Source: a virus
DNA: 61,499 bases
Direction: 5' to 3' (one strand)
Virus record (IMG/VR): IMGVR_UViG_3300035701_000030
Location: 1-61,499 of that record
Shown here: positions 59,865 through 61,499 of the stretch, one piece after another
Layout of the letters: every line of letters begins with the position of its first letter
Numbering within the stretch: the first letter of the stretch is position 1
Notes under the pieces: model-generated
The model's input: the letters and a program-made list of their open reading frames with translations, nothing else
What the model was told of the DNA's origin: nothing
Databases searched by the model: none
Made by a program: the position numbers and the translations under genes

Positions 59865-59941
59865 TGGTGCCCCCTCAGGGAGTCGAACCCTGCTATCGTA
59901 GTTTATAAGACTACTGCCTACAACCGGATGGCTCAGGGGGC
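59865..59941 (-). tRNA. tRNA-Ile (anticodon UAU, reads AUA)
   Basis: 77 nt on the minus strand with CCA encoded. Acceptor GCCCCCT/AGGGGGC (7 bp), D-arm GCC...GGC with GG in the loop, anticodon stem GTAGT/ACTAC enclosing the 7-nt loop CTTATAA (anticodon TAT), variable GATAG, T-arm CAGGG TTCGACT CCCTG, discriminator A. It reads AUA, which is common in this phage's genes. Most bacteria instead use a CAU tRNA with lysidine for AUA. Confidence 0.93.
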
Positions 59942-59974
59942 GTTTTGCGGAGTTTCTAAGGGGATGTTTGCGAA

Positions 59975-60547
59975 TCAGTAAGGCAGATCAATCTTATCTG
60001 CCTGATCATTCTCTGCTTCAACAAAATCCGCATCAGAGGGATAAACATATCCCTCAGGATAGGCAGAGGCAATAACTTTTGCATCACACTTGGGACAACC
60101 ATTCACATCGCCGCTAGCATGGCGATCCCGAGAATGGTCTAGCGCCATCTCAAACTTTACGGCTTCGATGCGCGCTTCTTTTACTGCTAGCGCGGATGCT
60201 GCTTGTGCATCAGCAACAGCAATGGGGGAACAATTCTCTTCCTCAACCTTTTCTGGTTCAGGCTGAGGGATTTGGAAACGTGTGCTTGTAATCTTATCTA
60301 GTGCGGGACGATCATAAGAAGCGTCATTATGTAGAATTGCCAGAGTAACAACTGTCTTCTGCTCGTCTTCCAGAGTATATTCTGTTCTGTTCTGCCATCC
60401 ATAAGGAGTATCGTTAGCATCACGCTCAACTAGTTTGGTGCTGCCATCACTTCTCGGTTCGATTGTGATAACACGCTTACCATCATCGCTAACGATTTCT
60501 AGCTGCTTGATTTCAGCGCGGACAATTTTGCCAGTAAGTTGCGACAT
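59975..60547 (-). CDS. Hypothetical protein
   Basis: 190 residues; GGAGAATAAA upstream. A beta-rich N-terminal half (KIVRAEIKQLEIVSDDGKRV, EYTLEDEQKTVVTLAILHND) and a second part with an Ala-rich helix (AVADAQAASALAVKEARIEA) and a HASGDVNGCPKCD knuckle. Unknown. Confidence 0.7.
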   Translation of the reverse strand: MSQLTGKIVRAEIKQLEIVSDDGKRVITIEPRSDGSTKLVERDANDTPYGWQNRTEYTLEDEQKTVVTLAILHNDASYDRPALDKITSTRFQIPQPEPEKVEEENCSPIAVADAQAASALAVKEARIEAVKFEMALDHSRDRHASGDVNGCPKCDAKVIASAYPEGYVYPSDADFVEAENDQADKIDLPY

Positions 60548-60556
60548 TTTATTCTC

Positions 60557-60862
60557 CTATCCTGTTTGGTTCTGTCGATCAAATGCGTAGATAGATTGGA
60601 TTGCTTGCATCATCCTTTCTTTTCCAACAGGATTAGCACTATGTACATTGATTGTTGGGGCAACATATTGTTCGATAGCAACCATGTATTCAATATAGAT
60701 AAGGACTTTCATCCCCGTGTCGTCCCCACCTAGATCATGGTCTAGCGAAATATATTCTACCTCTTCCCAAAAACCTTTTAGAAGGTCTATTGCTTCCTTT
60801 GAATTATATGAGCGCACCCAGCCCGGTGGGGCTTCGCGCTTATCATCAACCCACAACTTCAT
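60557..60862 (-). CDS. Cyclic-phosphate-processing receiver (cREC) domain protein
   Basis: 101 residues from ATG 60862 (TTG 60874 possible). LWVDDKREAPPGWVRSYNSK, EEVEYISLDHDLGGDDTGMK and PTINVHSANPVGKERMMQAI match the cREC family: WVDDxRxPPxGW, the LDHDLGxxxTG loop and the HSANPxG segment. These receiver-fold proteins are predicted to handle cyclic phosphate ends of RNA in repair systems. It shares the strand block with an RNA ligase and the tRNA. No ligase or kinase is adjacent. Confidence 0.85.
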   Translation of the reverse strand: MKLWVDDKREAPPGWVRSYNSKEAIDLLKGFWEEVEYISLDHDLGGDDTGMKVLIYIEYMVAIEQYVAPTINVHSANPVGKERMMQAIQSIYAFDRQNQTG

Positions 60863-60883
60863 TTTACGGCCCAAGTCTTTCGA

Positions 60884-61399
60884 CTAATACTCAAATTCTG
60901 GTGTACCAACAATATCACTAGGCCCTACGCGAAGAGTATCTGTTAGGATTGTGTTAATAAACTCTTCGCCATCTTCCTGCGCACGAATGGTAGCATGATT
61001 CTTGCAATGTTCAAGAAATGTCCGCTTATATGCAGCCTTGATTACTTTCTTTTCAGCCTCAGATGGCACGAATTCAATTTCTCCGATAATCTTATTTACA
61101 TACCTATCTGCTGCTTGACGGGCACTATCCTGAATAGTTTTTAGAACGGGGGAACCAAGGCTACCATTCCAAGTTTCAATCTCGTACTCATCCCCCCATC
61201 TTTTCGAAATGCCTAGATACTTCAGAAGAATAGTCTTGTTAAAGACTTTCTCAAGAGTATCATTTACGATGTTCTCAAGATCGGCTTCTGTTTCAGTCAG
61301 CCATTTATCACGCGCAGCAATAACTTTGTCGCGTAGTGGAACAACAGCAGATGGTTTCTTAGGAGTAGTAGACTTTGGATCATTAGACCACGGTGCCAT
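60884..61399 (-). CDS. Hypothetical protein
   Basis: 171 residues; AGGAG 6 nt upstream. Basic Pro/Ser N-terminus (MAPWSNDPKSTTPKKPSAVV), then helical segments (AARDKWLTETEADLENIVND, AAYKRTFLEHCKNHATIRAQ). Unknown. Confidence 0.7.
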   Translation of the reverse strand: MAPWSNDPKSTTPKKPSAVVPLRDKVIAARDKWLTETEADLENIVNDTLEKVFNKTILLKYLGISKRWGDEYEIETWNGSLGSPVLKTIQDSARQAADRYVNKIIGEIEFVPSEAEKKVIKAAYKRTFLEHCKNHATIRAQEDGEEFINTILTDTLRVGPSDIVGTPEFEY

Positions 61400-61441
61400 T
61401 ACATTCTCCTGTTTTTGGGCACAGTTATCCTCTTAGGGACT

Positions 61442-61499
61442 TTAATTCGTCGTGTTATTCTCCTCTGCCATGATGTTCTTCATTGTCTTACCCCAAGCG
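61442..61499 (-). CDS. C-terminal end of an unfinished gene at the window edge
   Basis: The minus-strand frame reads in from the window edge and ends WGKTMKNIMAEENNTTN then TAA at 61442-61444. Too little is present to identify it. Confidence 0.45.
   Translation of the reverse strand, partial: AWGKTMKNIMAEENNTTN

Noticed and set aside
35681-60885. The 12-mer AGTCTTTCGACT found at 35681-35692 and 60874-60885 as a shared element
   Set aside because: Two copies of a 12-mer in 61 kb are expected by chance; contexts differ (opposite orientation relative to genes).

Overview
The window is part of a tailed double-stranded DNA phage genome, most likely a long-tailed siphovirus. The evidence is a canonical tail module: major tail protein, a tail-assembly chaperone pair with a -1 frameshift site, a 1797-residue tape measure protein, distal-tail (Dit-like) protein, Tal-like protein and receptor-binding candidates. 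Lysis, replication, nucleotide-metabolism and many tiny accessory genes follow, packed with 1-20 nt overlaps. The DNA is AT-rich by eye, ribosome binding sites are strong AGGAGG-type, and the best promoters are of the TTGACA/TATAAT class. The host therefore uses ordinary sigma70/sigmaA signals, but I cannot name it. No integrase, terminase, portal, capsid or DNA polymerase gene is visible here.

Layout. 1-23,500 (+ strand): structural genes in tail-assembly order, ending in a giant repeat/lectin-mosaic protein (11078-17941), a Tal-like protein and three tandem proteins sharing an N-terminal module (20653-22842). 23,508-25,653 (+): a family-4 glycosyltransferase, a C39-like cysteine peptidase (probable endolysin) and a holin candidate, closed by a strong terminator. 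25,654-25,994: a gene-free stretch with hairpins, a candidate structured RNA and a two-codon minigene. 25,995-37,357 (+): replication and recombination (zinc-containing SSB candidate, DnaB-type helicase, RadA-type zinc ribbon protein, PD-(D/E)XK nuclease, PolB-type 3'-5' exonuclease), nucleotide metabolism (deaminase, two dNMP-kinase-like proteins), a methyltransferase and an HNH protein. 37,359-37,381: a bidirectional terminator where the two transcription blocks converge. 37,387-61,499 (- strand): about 55 mostly small genes, many of them Cys/His zinc-site proteins, with islands of recognisable function: RuvB-like ATPase, RNA ligase, Cdc48-like AAA+ ATPase, free-standing HNH endonuclease, a second deaminase, a cyclic-phosphate-processing receiver (cREC) domain protein and tRNA-Ile(UAU).

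How it fits together. The + block builds the tail and host-recognition tip, lyses the cell and replicates the genome. The - block looks like an early/accessory operon series driven by at least two near-consensus promoters (49163-49191 and 59016-59045). An RNA ligase, a cREC protein and a tRNA in the same block suggest an RNA/tRNA repair or supplementation theme.

Most notable: (i) the giant protein with about 50 AQA-type repeats, several beta-sandwich carbohydrate-binding-like domains and a second Dit domain at its C-terminus; (ii) the A AAA AAC frameshift site; (iii) a gene that seems to start with AUU; (iv) eight genes under 60 codons, or lacking a standard start, that close apparent gaps; (v) tRNA-Ile with anticodon UAU; (vi) a 9-bp long-range stem enclosing a possible novel RNA. 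Start codons were chosen by Shine-Dalgarno position and overlap with neighbours, and often differ from the longest ORF.
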